From Elmis aenea (Eukaryota > Arthropoda > Insecta > Coleoptera > Elmidae): 64,000 bases of DNA. The position numbers and the translations under genes are program-made. Each line of letters starts with the position of its first letter. The first letter of the stretch is position 1. Where the stretch lies: NCBI GenBank assembly GCA_947652605.1, contig OX393577.1, positions 63,636,108-63,700,107 of the forward strand, given 5' to 3'. Positions 23,858-34,764 of this stretch are shown here, in pieces. A model generated the notes under the pieces. It was given only the letters and a program-made list of their open reading frames with translations. It searched no databases and was not told the origin of the DNA.

Positions 23858-24984
23858 TGTTGAACTGGTAAAAACTGTTTAAAAAAAATCGACTTCTAGC
23901 TCTTTGTTTTTTATTAATCTTGTGTCCATGCTAAAACGTATTAATAATTTTAACACAAAAAGGATTCTATTTTCGTATTAAATTGAGATTAATGCCAAAC
24001 GATTACTTTTAAAGACGTGAGGGTTTGTTGAATTGTTAAAAGCGTAATTGTATATTTTGAGTTTCGCAGCCAAATTAAGTGTGTAATCTTTTATCGGAAA
24101 ATATGCATTTTTATTTCTTGGTGCCGGTCCAGAAACAACATTTGCATTTAAGCGTTAAACATCTGCCAACTGGCAACATGTTCATAAAAGCGTATAGAAA
24201 TTGGCAAAATGCTTCTTAAATAGCTGTAATTGCACCGACGTTAAAAATAAATATGCATGTACACATTTTTAAACGAGTTTGGAATGCGCTATAGAATTTG
24301 GTTACAAGCTATAGACCTCTAATCTCTATTAAACACTTTTTATAATATTATCTTTTTATTATGTGGAATAATCCTTTCATTGTGTTACTATTATTCTTTG
24401 TAACAACGGCGAAAGACCAAGTCGTGCCAACTCAACCACTGTGAAATTTATTAGGGTTAGATAAAGAACAATTTTGAGAAGAATTAATTGTTAAGTTGAA
24501 ATGTTTCTGGACGCAGTACTATCTGATATCTATAAATCTGAATTTCCTCAGCTACTAGCACGCAACGGCCTTAAATTAATTTAAATTCAAACATCAACTG
24601 GTAAAGCTTTTGTGGCTTAAGAAAGAATATTTACTTTTAGATAAAAGGGTGTATTACTTTTGATATTTTAAGTTCTTGAAAATTTAGTTGTTTATTTGTG
24701 TTTTCCTAATTTAAATTATATTGAATGTTTTGTTTAAAGCTTACTTTTAGATACAAATTAATCGTTTTTTCTGTATTAACAAAAACTTTGCAAAGTTTAT
24801 TGAATGTGTAAATTTCTGTTGCTTGTAGTTGCAGCTCCCATAAATAGTCCAGCATGTGGTATCACTTCTTTTTATAGAAAATTTATGTAACTTCATTCAA
24901 AATGAATTTTAACAAACAAGAGATGGTATGAAGAACCTAATTTATAAAAACGCAGGCAGTGAACTGTGTAATGGTAAAGTAGAT
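23858..24984. other. no recognisable feature
   Basis: AT-rich DNA without termini or domains. Confidence 0.45.
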
Positions 24985-25195
24985 AACAAGAGTTGTAAGA
25001 AGCATATTAGGCACGAGTGAAAAAGTTGCGTATTTCCACGAGTGCGTAATTGCTTTACAGCTCGTGTTATGTAGCATACTTTTTCTACGATCACAAAATA
25101 CATAAGTATATTACATAACAAGTGTTGTAAAAAGCATATTACTCACGAGTGAAAAAGTTGCGTATTTCCACCAGTGCGTAATTGCCTTGAAAAAC
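24985..25195. repeat. dispersed repeat family R1, two truncated copies in tandem
   Basis: AACAAGAGTTGTAAGAAGCA near 24988 and a near copy at 25116 each run into GAGTGAAAAAGTTGCGTATTTCCAC and GTGCGTAATTGC. Only the first 100 or so bases of the family at 3549 and 54948 are present, twice head to tail, with CTTTTTCTACGATCACAAAATA in between. Confidence 0.65.
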
Positions 25196-27429
25196 GAATT
25201 AAAAAACTTTTAACGAACACAGCCTGAGAATTATTCGATTTTCAATGCCCAAAGCAACACACAGTGGGCGCTGAGTTTAATATATCAAAGCCGATGTGGC
25301 TGCTTTAATTTTAATGTGCAGGGAGAATTTCATAAGGTTTGTGGTTTCTGACAGTGACAAATTTAAAAAAAAAAATTATCATCTAACGTATGTGAGAAAT
25401 GTAATCGAAAAAACCATTTCCAAGTGTCAGTTATTGTTAATAAATTGTACAGACGATTATTTACAGCCCAACTGTTTTTATACCGTTCTGGTATATTCGA
25501 CACTTATTGTTGCAAATACAGTTTTGGATCGTTAAGTAGAAGCTGCAATATTTTTTATGTTTTGACCACTAAATATCTTTGTTTTTTTCCATGCATCTGT
25601 GCAACGTTTTTCTAAACTAATTTATTTTAAGGTCAACGTTACGATGAGTGAATTTTGACACAGAGGTAAAGACTGGAGGAAATTTTGTTTCAAATCATAG
25701 CATTACTTTTCCCAAGTTGTACTTGGCTTTGCTTTTACTTTTGTTGTATTTAAATGATTTATTAAATATCATCTTATTGCTGCATTCATTTATCTTTCAC
25801 TTGCTCTAGATAACTATTTAAAAAAAAGTCAGCTTCTTGCATAATAGACAGTAACTTGCATTATTAACAAATGGTTATAGCTTCAGCAACATATCCATGC
25901 AGCAATCGTACCAACTGCTACATAGTTTACTAAGTAATAAAGAAGAATTTTTGTAGTAAAGAAGTCTTTATTAATGTTGCAAAATTTATCTGTTCTACTT
26001 CAGTTCTGTTACAAAAAAAAATACACATTTTGCAATATTAGTGTTCAAATAAATAAGACACAACGCAATGGTAGATTTTTAGTCAGCCTGTATATTTCTT
26101 AACAATTTTAGACTTAAAATTTTGTGTTAGCATAAAACACTGCAATTTTAAAAGCTTTACCAAGATAACATAAAAAATAATAGAATAGCTTCACGAAATA
26201 ACAGCTAAGCAATAGAAGAACAATAAGTGGCGTTAGAGAATACATTTCCTTTACGACCAATATATTTCTGCAGCTTTCAATATCATAAAGGAATGCAAGC
26301 CAATGATATTTGCATGATGGAAATCTCCATTGTTCTTTAAATTACCACCATTTATTGCACATTCATATTTAATTTATAGTCTGTGTGGGCTTTACGTTAT
26401 TCATATTTACTGTTTTGTAATTTCTAAAATAGCTTTAAAAAAGACTATATTGGTGCAGTTTAAGGAACCGAACATATAAATTCAAGTGTATTTTATTGTG
26501 CAAGAATTTGTAAGCAAAGCAGTTTACACTTTACAATGCCATTATTTAAGAAAATAACCTCAAAAATGATAAATAACCCTTACATTATTCTCGTAAACTG
26601 TACACATTATATGAACATTCTATCTAGGCAGTTTAATTTGATCTAATACCTAACATTAGCCATAATTTTTCTCACTAAATTGATGCAACAGATACTGAAT
26701 AATTCATTCGATGATGTATTATGCGGATGAACATATATTTTTCACTCTTATAAACTGCTTGGGAGTCGAAAAACTCCTATAAATCTTACTTGCATTTATA
26801 TCATACATTTTTTATGCTAGGTCGTAGGATGAACAACTTCGCTTTGATTTAAGTTTCTTTAAAACTTAACACATTTGTGACTTACGTACAAGATTATATG
26901 TCAAAATGCTGTGATAAGTAAGTCTTTGTAATGCAATTTAATCGTGATATCTTAAGTGAGTTCAAAATGTGTCAATCATTTTATAGTGAACATTCTTTTG
27001 AATAGACTGCCATAGTTGTATGTAAATATCGGTACACAATGAAATTTTTACCGAAAACTATGCGTTTACTATAATAAGTAATAATAAACTTTAAAACTTA
27101 ATTGATTTTTTCAAACATACCCCAATTTTATAACCCAAAACTTTTTTGTGAATAAGATGATGGTTGATCATAATCTAGGTATATTACATTTAGAGAAATT
27201 AATACCTTAAACCTTAAATGGAAAAAAAACGACCTAAAAATACGTATATTTTAAGTTTTAATGCTTTTTGAAAATACTTAATTTAATTTAATTTTTCAAA
27301 TGGCACGGGTATGGTTTAAAGTTAAAATCGAAAATATTGTTTCTCATCATGTAAAAAAAAGTATAACTTTATTTATGAATTGCCCGGCTATGTATTAAGG
27401 TCATTAAAGTATCAGAATACAAATAATAA
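25196..27429. other. no gene recognised
   Basis: Frames at 25296-25615 overlap in two phases and show no domain. The rest is AT-rich and featureless. Confidence 0.4.
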
Positions 27430-28220
27430 CGTGTGCTGACGATATACAAGTAGCAATCATAGGGAATAGAAGAGAAGACATAATAAGAGCTATAGATCAA
27501 CTAGACAAAGAGGCAAAATAACTGGGTCTGGAAATAAATGAAGAAAAAACAAAATATATGAAGATAGGAAGAGAAAATATGCACTCACAAAACGATTTAA
27601 AAACACATGAATATACTTTCGACTTCGAGGGCGTCAATAATTTCAATTACTTGGGCGTGACAGTAGGACAAGCTGGAAAGAACAGTGTTGGAGGGAATTC
27701 TGATAGGAAATCAGCCATACGGTAAAAACGAAACCCTAGTACAGAGTAAAACTACAAAAATTAAAATATACAAAACCCTGATAAGAACGGTCATAACAAA
27801 TGCGGTGGAAACAATAGCAATAAATAAGAAAGAAGAGGAAGACAACAATAGTAAAGAGAAAAGTAATGAGAGCAATACTAGGACCCAAAGTAACAAGAGA
27901 TGGAGAAGTAAGACTGAGTAGGAACAAAGAAATAGAGGACGAACTCGGAGGGAAAAATATCATTCGATGCATTAAAGCACAACGAGTACGATGGGCAGGA
28001 CACATCATGAGAAGGAAACCAAGCGAAATGATCAGGAGGATAACACAACGGATCCGTATTTGGCCCAGGAACAAGGGAGGACCCGGAAAAGATGGAGAGA
28101 CGCCCTGGAGGAAAATACAAAGGCATTGGGAATAAATGACTGGAAAATCGAAACGCAAAGATAGGAAACAATGGAAGAAAATAACAGAGACAGCTAGGAC
28201 CAACAACAAACTTTAAAAAT
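27430..28220 (+). pseudogene. non-LTR retrotransposon RT, motif C to C-terminus
   Basis: The plus strand reads CADDIQVAIIGNRRED (motif C, A-D-D kept), LGLEINEEKTKYMKIGR, FDFEGVNNFNYLGVTVG, then IYKTLIRTVITNAVETIAI, VMRAILGPKVTRDGEVRL and IKAQRVRWAGHIMRRKPSEM. The last includes the R-W-A-G-H-I-x-R block. The best intact frames are 27685-27921 and 27866-28135; stops and shifts occur between them. It is one of the longest RT fragments in the window and belongs to a different subfamily from the 19.1-kb copy (R-W-A-G-H rather than L-R-W-L-E). The 5' half is missing. Confidence 0.85.
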
Positions 28221-29569
28221 CAAAGAGAGAAAACCGATACACCTCAATAAATTGATTGAAAAACGCCTCGTCGTTAGCCATAATCCTAAAAATTACATGG
28301 CTCAATGAATGAATGAAGGTATCAGAAGTCTACAAAGCTTTTTTCATGTCTAATTGATAGTTTTGCCTTCGATTTCTTTAACTTAGGATGAGAATTACTG
28401 TCTTAACTAACAAGTTAAATCACAATCACATCGTTTTTGTATAAGAAAAAATCTCTTGCAGATTCGCTAGATCAGTTTGGAGACTCTCGTCTCGTGGTTA
28501 GCAGCAATCTGATTTATCAGTTGAGTATTCTCCTTGAAATAATTTCGTATTTTTGACAGGTGAATCGGCTCTGTTATGCATTGTGTCATATGGCGTTTAA
28601 GGTCAGCTTCAAGTCATTAAAAATTTATCTTGATTGCAATTTGTCCGTTGAATATGTAACACTGAAAGCAATAAAAAATAAACCACATGAAACATTCATC
28701 GGATTAAATATTTTATGCGCTGATTTATGTGGCGATTTGAACTTTATTTTAATGCTTTTACATTCCACAAGAACTTAAACGTGAAGTAAGCAATAAAAAT
28801 CATTAAACCGTAAGTGGTACTCCCTATTCCACTTGAATATAGCTCCGTACTGATAATTTTTACAAATAAAAGACCGAATCCTGTCGGTGAAGAAAAATGC
28901 TCTCCCGCCAGTTAATTAATGGGGTAACAAGAGACAACATTTAACGCTTCTTTATTTGGGACTGCTAAAAAACACTCTCGTGCTTCATTTGCCGTAAACC
29001 GAGCGTGACTTATTATTGTCGGACCGTTTTCTCGCAATACACATTTGCAGGAGTTGCTGTCTCTCTCCGTTTTCTGTAGGTTGGCACTATTAATCTTGAA
29101 ACACTTAGGAATTGTTCTGCTCAGAAGGACCTCATATAACGCGAAAATACCGTGAAACGGAATTAAAATTATTAATGCAGTTCGTGCAATCGGAAAGTCC
29201 AGAAAAAGTTATTCGCCATTATACACGCAAAAGCTTTTAAAGAAGAAGGAACGCAAAATTGTGTAATTAATCGTTGAATCGTTTGTCAGCTAAGAATTTT
29301 TCCATGATTGTTCGCTGCGTTCAAACAATTCAGGTAAATATGGTTGCAGAAACAAAGAGAAAAGAGCGGCATAAAATTGCCATAAAAGATTAAGAACTAA
29401 ACAAAATTTATCATAGGATCGAGAATCAAGACGACTAATATTATCTATTTTCCACCTTATTTTTCTTCTTTTTTCACTTCATAAGTTCACCCACTTATTA
29501 AAGCATTACACGAGAAATATGACTCTTTTCTCTTTTATATACTCTTTGACGTAAAGTGTTTTTGTAAAC
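28221..29569. other. no gene recognised
   Basis: A 72-codon frame at 28560-28778 shows no domain. 28860-29100 is somewhat GC-richer and is unexplained. Confidence 0.4.
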
Positions 29570-29870
29570 TATGTGTATTAATATTGTGACATGTTTCACG
29601 CCTTTTTGGATATTTAGAACAAATAAAGATTATTATTATCATTATTATTATGACCCTTACTTCTTGAGACAACGCTAGAGAGCTTGTAAAAATAATGCCG
29701 GACCACCGTATACTAAAGACTGCAAGAGATGGCATCCTACAAATACAAATAAGGCCAGAAAGACCATACAGAAAGTTGAGAGTGATCATGAACCGACAGT
29801 CCAAATAACTGGTATTTATATTAAATTTTATACAGCAGAGGCCCAATAAAAAAATGGAAGAAGAAGCATT
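29570..29870 (+). repeat. possible non-LTR 3' tail with ATT repeats, then a basic coding-like fragment
   Basis: AACAAATAAAGATTATTATT at about 29620 continues as ATT/ATC repeats to 29652, the kind of tail left by non-LTR elements. Just after it, the plus strand reads MPDHRILKTARDGILQI and RPERPYRKLRV, which could be another retrotransposon C-terminus. Both readings are weak. Confidence 0.3.
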
Positions 29871-31784
29871 TCTTTGGAATCTGTTGATTTCTTTGAAATA
29901 GTTGAATCGTTTATTTATTTAATTATACTTTTCGTTATCTTTGGGTCTCACATTTTTTAGTTGAAGTACATTATATATTGGTGTCTTAAATTTTTTTTTC
30001 TTTCGATATTCAATATACATTTTCCAACCAAACAACTCTTTCCAATTAAATTTTCGTTTTAAAATCGTAGGTCTGTGTCAAACCTGTTATCATTCCTTTT
30101 CGATGTCTTATCAATTTCTCTTCGTTTAGTACCTACATATTTCATATTTATCCTAGACAAAGCTTAAGAAATGTTTTTTTTTTTTTCAGGAAGTAATGTG
30201 TTTAGTAAAAGAAAAGTCCATGTATCTACTCATTTCTTTTAGTGCAACTTCTAACTTTATTTTTTTAATTTCTATTATTTTGTAATCCGTTTTAGCTATG
30301 CACTTAAGTGTTCTATTCTTTTAATTTGATTCTGTTTCTATCACTTTATATTTATTAAAAGAAAAGGATTATTCCTCTATGGATAGAATCATGTAGCTTT
30401 AAAATTTTTTATCGTTTTTTCTTTTACTCTAATGCTAATACCTTCTCTAGTACTTTATCTTCTTTTATTGTCGAGCTTTTTTCCAAGTATCTACTACTTT
30501 TGATAATTTTATTATCTTTTTCTCTTTCACGCTTTTTTCATTTCTCTCTTTCTCCCATTTCAATTCTACAAGTCCCGTATTTATTCATAGAAAACCTATT
30601 TAATTCCACTAACTATTTACCCCAGTGCATAGATTATCCTCATTTTAAACAACAACAAAAATGTATACCAGTAATTTAATCTTTTTTTAAACTAAAAAAT
30701 TACTGTAAATGAACCTACATTCAAAATAATTATTGCCCGTAAAAACTTTGGTAGCATTTACGCATATTTTACTAAAAAATTAAGGAATTGATTCGCGCTA
30801 CAATAGACCAAAGTTATAGGCTTAGTTGTTGCAGTTGTCAAAATAATAAGCAAACCAATGAAATTGTTATAAACATATTAGTCAAGAGCAACAAACAACT
30901 TTTAATTGGTTTCATAAAAGTATTTCTGGTTAAATTGGAACGTATTTAAAGCTTAATTTAATCAAAAATGAAATGGTAAAATCGAAAAATTAAATTTACA
31001 TTACCGCCGCAGTAATGCACGTACATAAATACATAATATCGTGTATTACATACAACATTGTCTAACTGTATTAGGCCATTACATCGAACAGGCACATTAT
31101 AGTAGTGCTTTTACACACCTAACGATGTTAAAACACATTCTACAGTGCATTTGCAATTCAGCTCTATGGCATAAAGGTAATACAAAACACGTACAGATCC
31201 TCTTTTGCTGACACATGCAAGTAATAAACATGTTATTACATATTTACCAGGCGCTGAACAAAAAGGCTCACACTTATCTGCTTATCTAAAGTATATTGTT
31301 CGGTAAAAGTTCAGAGCTTATTTTTGTGTTAACGTAACAAACTTGTTTAAGTTTAATCAGACTTAAAGAGTCCCAAGCGTGAAAACGGTTATATTATCCT
31401 TGTGTTCCTATCGCAGAAGGATTAGGCGTTATGTTGCAAACTTTTATTAAGGTTCAAGGGGTGAGGAATTTTGACAATGTGCAACTTGTAACGTTTAAAG
31501 TTGCTTGAAGGTTTTCGTACTGTAATTTGATTTCTTTTTTTTTGCTAATTTTTGTGTTACAGTCCTTGGCTATTTTATTATGATCACTCAACTCATTTTC
31601 GTCCTTGAAATTGGCCAAATTCTGCATGGAAGAGATTAACAATTCTCTAAACATATTTTTATCTAGATCCTAAATAGTTATGATTATCTATTGATAAATT
31701 CTGTTCATTAAAATTTCTTTTAGCTTACCATTTACTAAAGAAATTTCTAAATTTTTACTCTTGTCTTGACTTGAAAAAGCTACA
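29871..31784. other. no gene recognised; pyrimidine-rich at 29980-30600
   Basis: The T/C-rich plus strand here is the look of antisense, purine-rich retrotransposon coding DNA, but I could not read a convincing domain. A 66-codon minus-strand frame at 31454-31654 is Lys/Glu-rich and unrecognised. Confidence 0.35.
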
Positions 31785-31851
31785 TATTAGAATCGAGTTT
31801 ATTATAAAAGAAGAAGACCTAAATAACAGAATAGCTGCTGTTAGTAAATTT
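31785..31851 (+). pseudogene. non-LTR RT fragment, left part, split by the hAT element
   Basis: Reads EEDLNNRIAAVSKF. It matches the block at 19.7 kb (ENLINRIAAATKF) and the one at 49.15 kb (LEDLNNRIAAVTKF). The reading stops exactly where the hAT terminus CAGGGTTG begins and resumes at 34366. Confidence 0.8.
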
Positions 31852-34365
31852 CAGGGTTGAGCAGATTTAAATCAATTGATTTAAATCAAGTGAAAAAAAA
31901 ACATCAATTTAAATCACTTATTATATGAGTAGGTAATAAAACATTTATAACAAAACAAAATTTTATTTTCTCAAATAAAAAAAACATTAGGTATATGGTA
32001 TTTATGTATATAAGTATTTAAAAAAAAAACAACAGTTCTTATATGTATATACGTATTAAATACATACTTATATGTAACGTAACGAAACGTAATTCATTTA
32101 AAATAATATATAATAATATACATTTATAAATTTTTGGTATTGTAATGTTGGAATAAAAATACCAGTTTTGCAGCCTTTTCAGTTCCCAGTTTATTTCTTA
32201 TTGTCGAATGGACCAATCCAAATGTTGAAAAAATTCTTTCAACTGAGGCCGAAAAAGTTACACTGCACATTAGTTGTGTTAATATTGGCAACACTTTATT
32301 AATATCGGAAACATCTTTTTGTGATTTCCACCACTGTATTGGAGTAACATTATTAATAATTTCCTCACTAAACATAACAGATTTAAATGGATCAGATTTA
32401 GCTTCAAATTTTATTATTATGGGTAATAAACCACTGTGTGGGTAACTTTCTGCTGCTACTTTTAAAGCTGCGTCTTTTTCATTATATTTTAAAGGAAATT
32501 TTGTTTTTCTAGGGTCTAATAAATAAGCCAAAAAATGGTACGGTGTCAAAGCTTGAGCATATCGTTTTTGAAATGCAGCCATTTGTTTATTATTTAATGT
32601 AATAGTATCATCAAAAACAGTCTCAAGTTCTTTCTTTCCATGCTTCTACAGCATCAGCTAAAAATGCATCTGTTCTTTGTAATTTGTCTAAAGTTACGGA
32701 AATTGGTTTTATTATTTTTAAAAAATCTTCTGCCGATCGTTTCAGTTTAATGTTAGACACCTTTTGGAATATTAAAGAATCAATTTGGTCTTTGTTCTCT
32801 TCACAAATTTGTAACAATTTCTGCCATTCTTGTGTAAATATTTCCAAGCAATCTGCAAGAGTATTCCATCTTACGTCTTGAGGCAATATTAACGCCTTAC
32901 CTCCGGCAGCTTTATATTTAGCACTTGCCAAATGATTATTACGGAAATACTATCGCGTATCTGCAAGTCCTTGGAAAGTAAATTTAGAATGTGTGCTGAA
33001 CATCCATAGGTTATCACATTTACATCGGTTACTTCATTTTTAATGTTTTCTCTCATTTTGCTCATATTAGCTGCATTATCTGTAACGAAACTTGGAACTG
33101 CACAATTATATTGAGTTTTGCACTTATTTATTAAACTGATTGCTATACTTGTTAAATAATCGGCTGTATGTGCATGTCCTGATGTATCTATACTTTCAAG
33201 GAGGAAGGTTGATCCATAATCTGTTGTTACAGTAGCGCAAATTATCGGTTCGTTATGTACATTTGACCAACCATCTAAGGAAAGGCAAACCGAACTATTT
33301 GTTAATTTTGCAAGACATTTTTCTTTTTCTTCCATGTACACTTCATTTAATGATGTTGAAGATACAGCGAACCTAGAAGGTGGTGAATAACCTGGCCGTA
33401 ACATTTCGATTGCTTTTATCACTTCTGGTTGTTCGATACATCTGAAACTACTATTTGTCGCATAAATAGCTTTTGCGATTTGTCTATCAAGATTTTTCTT
33501 TAACTCGTTAGAAGTACGCACTACAAATGATTTCATTAATAAATTTTCAGTCATTTCTTTTTTTTTTTAGCAGGTGGTGAGCTTATATTTGTATTTGTAT
33601 CCATTCTAGACGTACTAGGTTGTGGATCAAAAAACTCTTTCGGTTGACTTGTTTCTATGGTGGTGGGATTAGAATCTGTGTCAGTATCTTCTGTATTACA
33701 TTCAGTAACTTCATTCATATGCATTTGTTTCTTCTGACATTTTTCACGGTGTGCTTTTAATCTTTGTACCAGACCTTGTATTTCTTCTTTGCAATATTTA
33801 CAAACTACTCTGCTCCCAGCTTTCCCTTTCAATTTGTTTGATTTTTCTATAAAATGTTGCCAAACACTATCCCTTTTCCTTCCTGACATTATGTTGCGTT
33901 TATTTATGTGATGTGTACACGTTTGCTAACTAAAATGAACTGAATAACAGAATCTGGGATACCCTTACATACAAAACTGCATTTGCATGTTTAGACAAAT
34001 ATTTTCAGGCATAGAATTCGATCACAGGTCACATATAGTTGATGATGAATAGCAAGCATGGTTTTGTAGATCATATACTACACTTTGAAATATAAATATA
34101 ATCATACTGTTTATTGCTTGTTAAGACAAAGACTTAATTATATATAACATCACTATTTAGCACTGATTTTTTTCGAAATTTTTATTCATTATATTTAATT
34201 TTTTATTTTAACAAAAATTCTCCAATGAATTAAATATATTGGTTATTAAATATATTAGCACAAAACAGAAATAGCATGCAAATATGAACATTTGATTTAA
34301 TTTTTTAAAAATCTGATTTAAATCAAAAAAATCTGATTTAAATCAAATAAATCGATTTTTTTAAT
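31852..34365 (-). mobile_element. hAT element with BED-finger transposase, 2.5 kb
   Basis: The left terminus is CAGGGTTGAGCAGATTTAAATC, a hAT-like CAGGG start. Both ends carry sub-terminal copies of the palindrome GATTTAAATC: 31862-31913 on the left and 34311-34358 on the right, the latter as near-perfect direct repeats. The transposase lies between them on the minus strand. The element interrupts a retrotransposon fragment. The right end lacks the expected CCCTG, and about 25 bases of the target are missing compared with the 19.7-kb copy, so the right terminus was probably lost in a deletion. No 8-bp duplication can therefore be shown. Confidence 0.85.
32124..33889 (-). pseudogene. hAT transposase (BED finger, catalytic core, hATC dimerisation domain), frameshifted
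   Basis: Four open blocks follow each other on the minus strand. 33551-33889 has VWQHF then CKYCKEE and LKAHREKC, a BED zinc finger (C-x2-C, H-x4-C) for DNA binding. 32889-33554 has SLDGWSNVHNEPI, FVTDNAANM (D in the core) and CSAHILNLL. 32623-32931 has LPQDVRWNTLADCLE. 32124-32582 has YLLDPRK and SASVERIFSTFG, the hATC dimerisation motif, near its end. Only single-base shifts separate them: at a run of T near 33560, near 32940 and near 32615. No internal nonsense codon is needed. The whole would be about 580 residues, usual for the family. It starts at the ATG at 33889 just before the finger. This is the least decayed gene in the window. Confidence 0.85.
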
Positions 34366-34480
34366 AAGTAAGAAGGAGATCTCAAAAGACACTAAGACGT
34401 GAGTAATTAAAGCAGTGTACGAACCAATTCCTACTTATGGTTCAGGTACAAGAGGATCCAATTAAAAAGAAGAAAAAATA
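34366..34480 (+). pseudogene. non-LTR RT fragment, right part, beyond the hAT element
   Basis: Reads ISKKEISKDTKT, then AVYEPIPTYGSGTR. This continues the fragment at 31785-31851 as judged by the 19.6-kb relative (ISKKEISKETKT, AVYVPILTYSSETW). The missing link between the two halves is about eight residues. Confidence 0.8.
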
Positions 34481-34764
34481 AATTGAACAGCATAAAATTG
34501 ACGACTTCTCTAATATGTTTAGGACTTCTCTGCTTGTGCATTTAATTTGTTTTGCTTATGAGTGCAAAGTTGAAATATATTTGTCGTTAAAATGGCCCTA
34601 TTGTTTTAAACAAAAACACCTCAGCTGTAATATATGTAGAGCAAGACATTAAATTTTTAATGTGTTATGGCTCTGTCCATCTAGAATACACCATTAAACG
34701 TTTTGGGTTAGTTACGGTATTCCTTTGAGGGGGCAAAAAAACTGTGGTTTTAAAATGAGTTAAT

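Noticed and set aside
27736..28209. 157-codon minus-strand open frame with apparent membrane segments
   Set aside because: Antisense to the RT fragment reading RVRWAGHIMRR. The hydrophobicity comes from inverted Lys/Glu codons.
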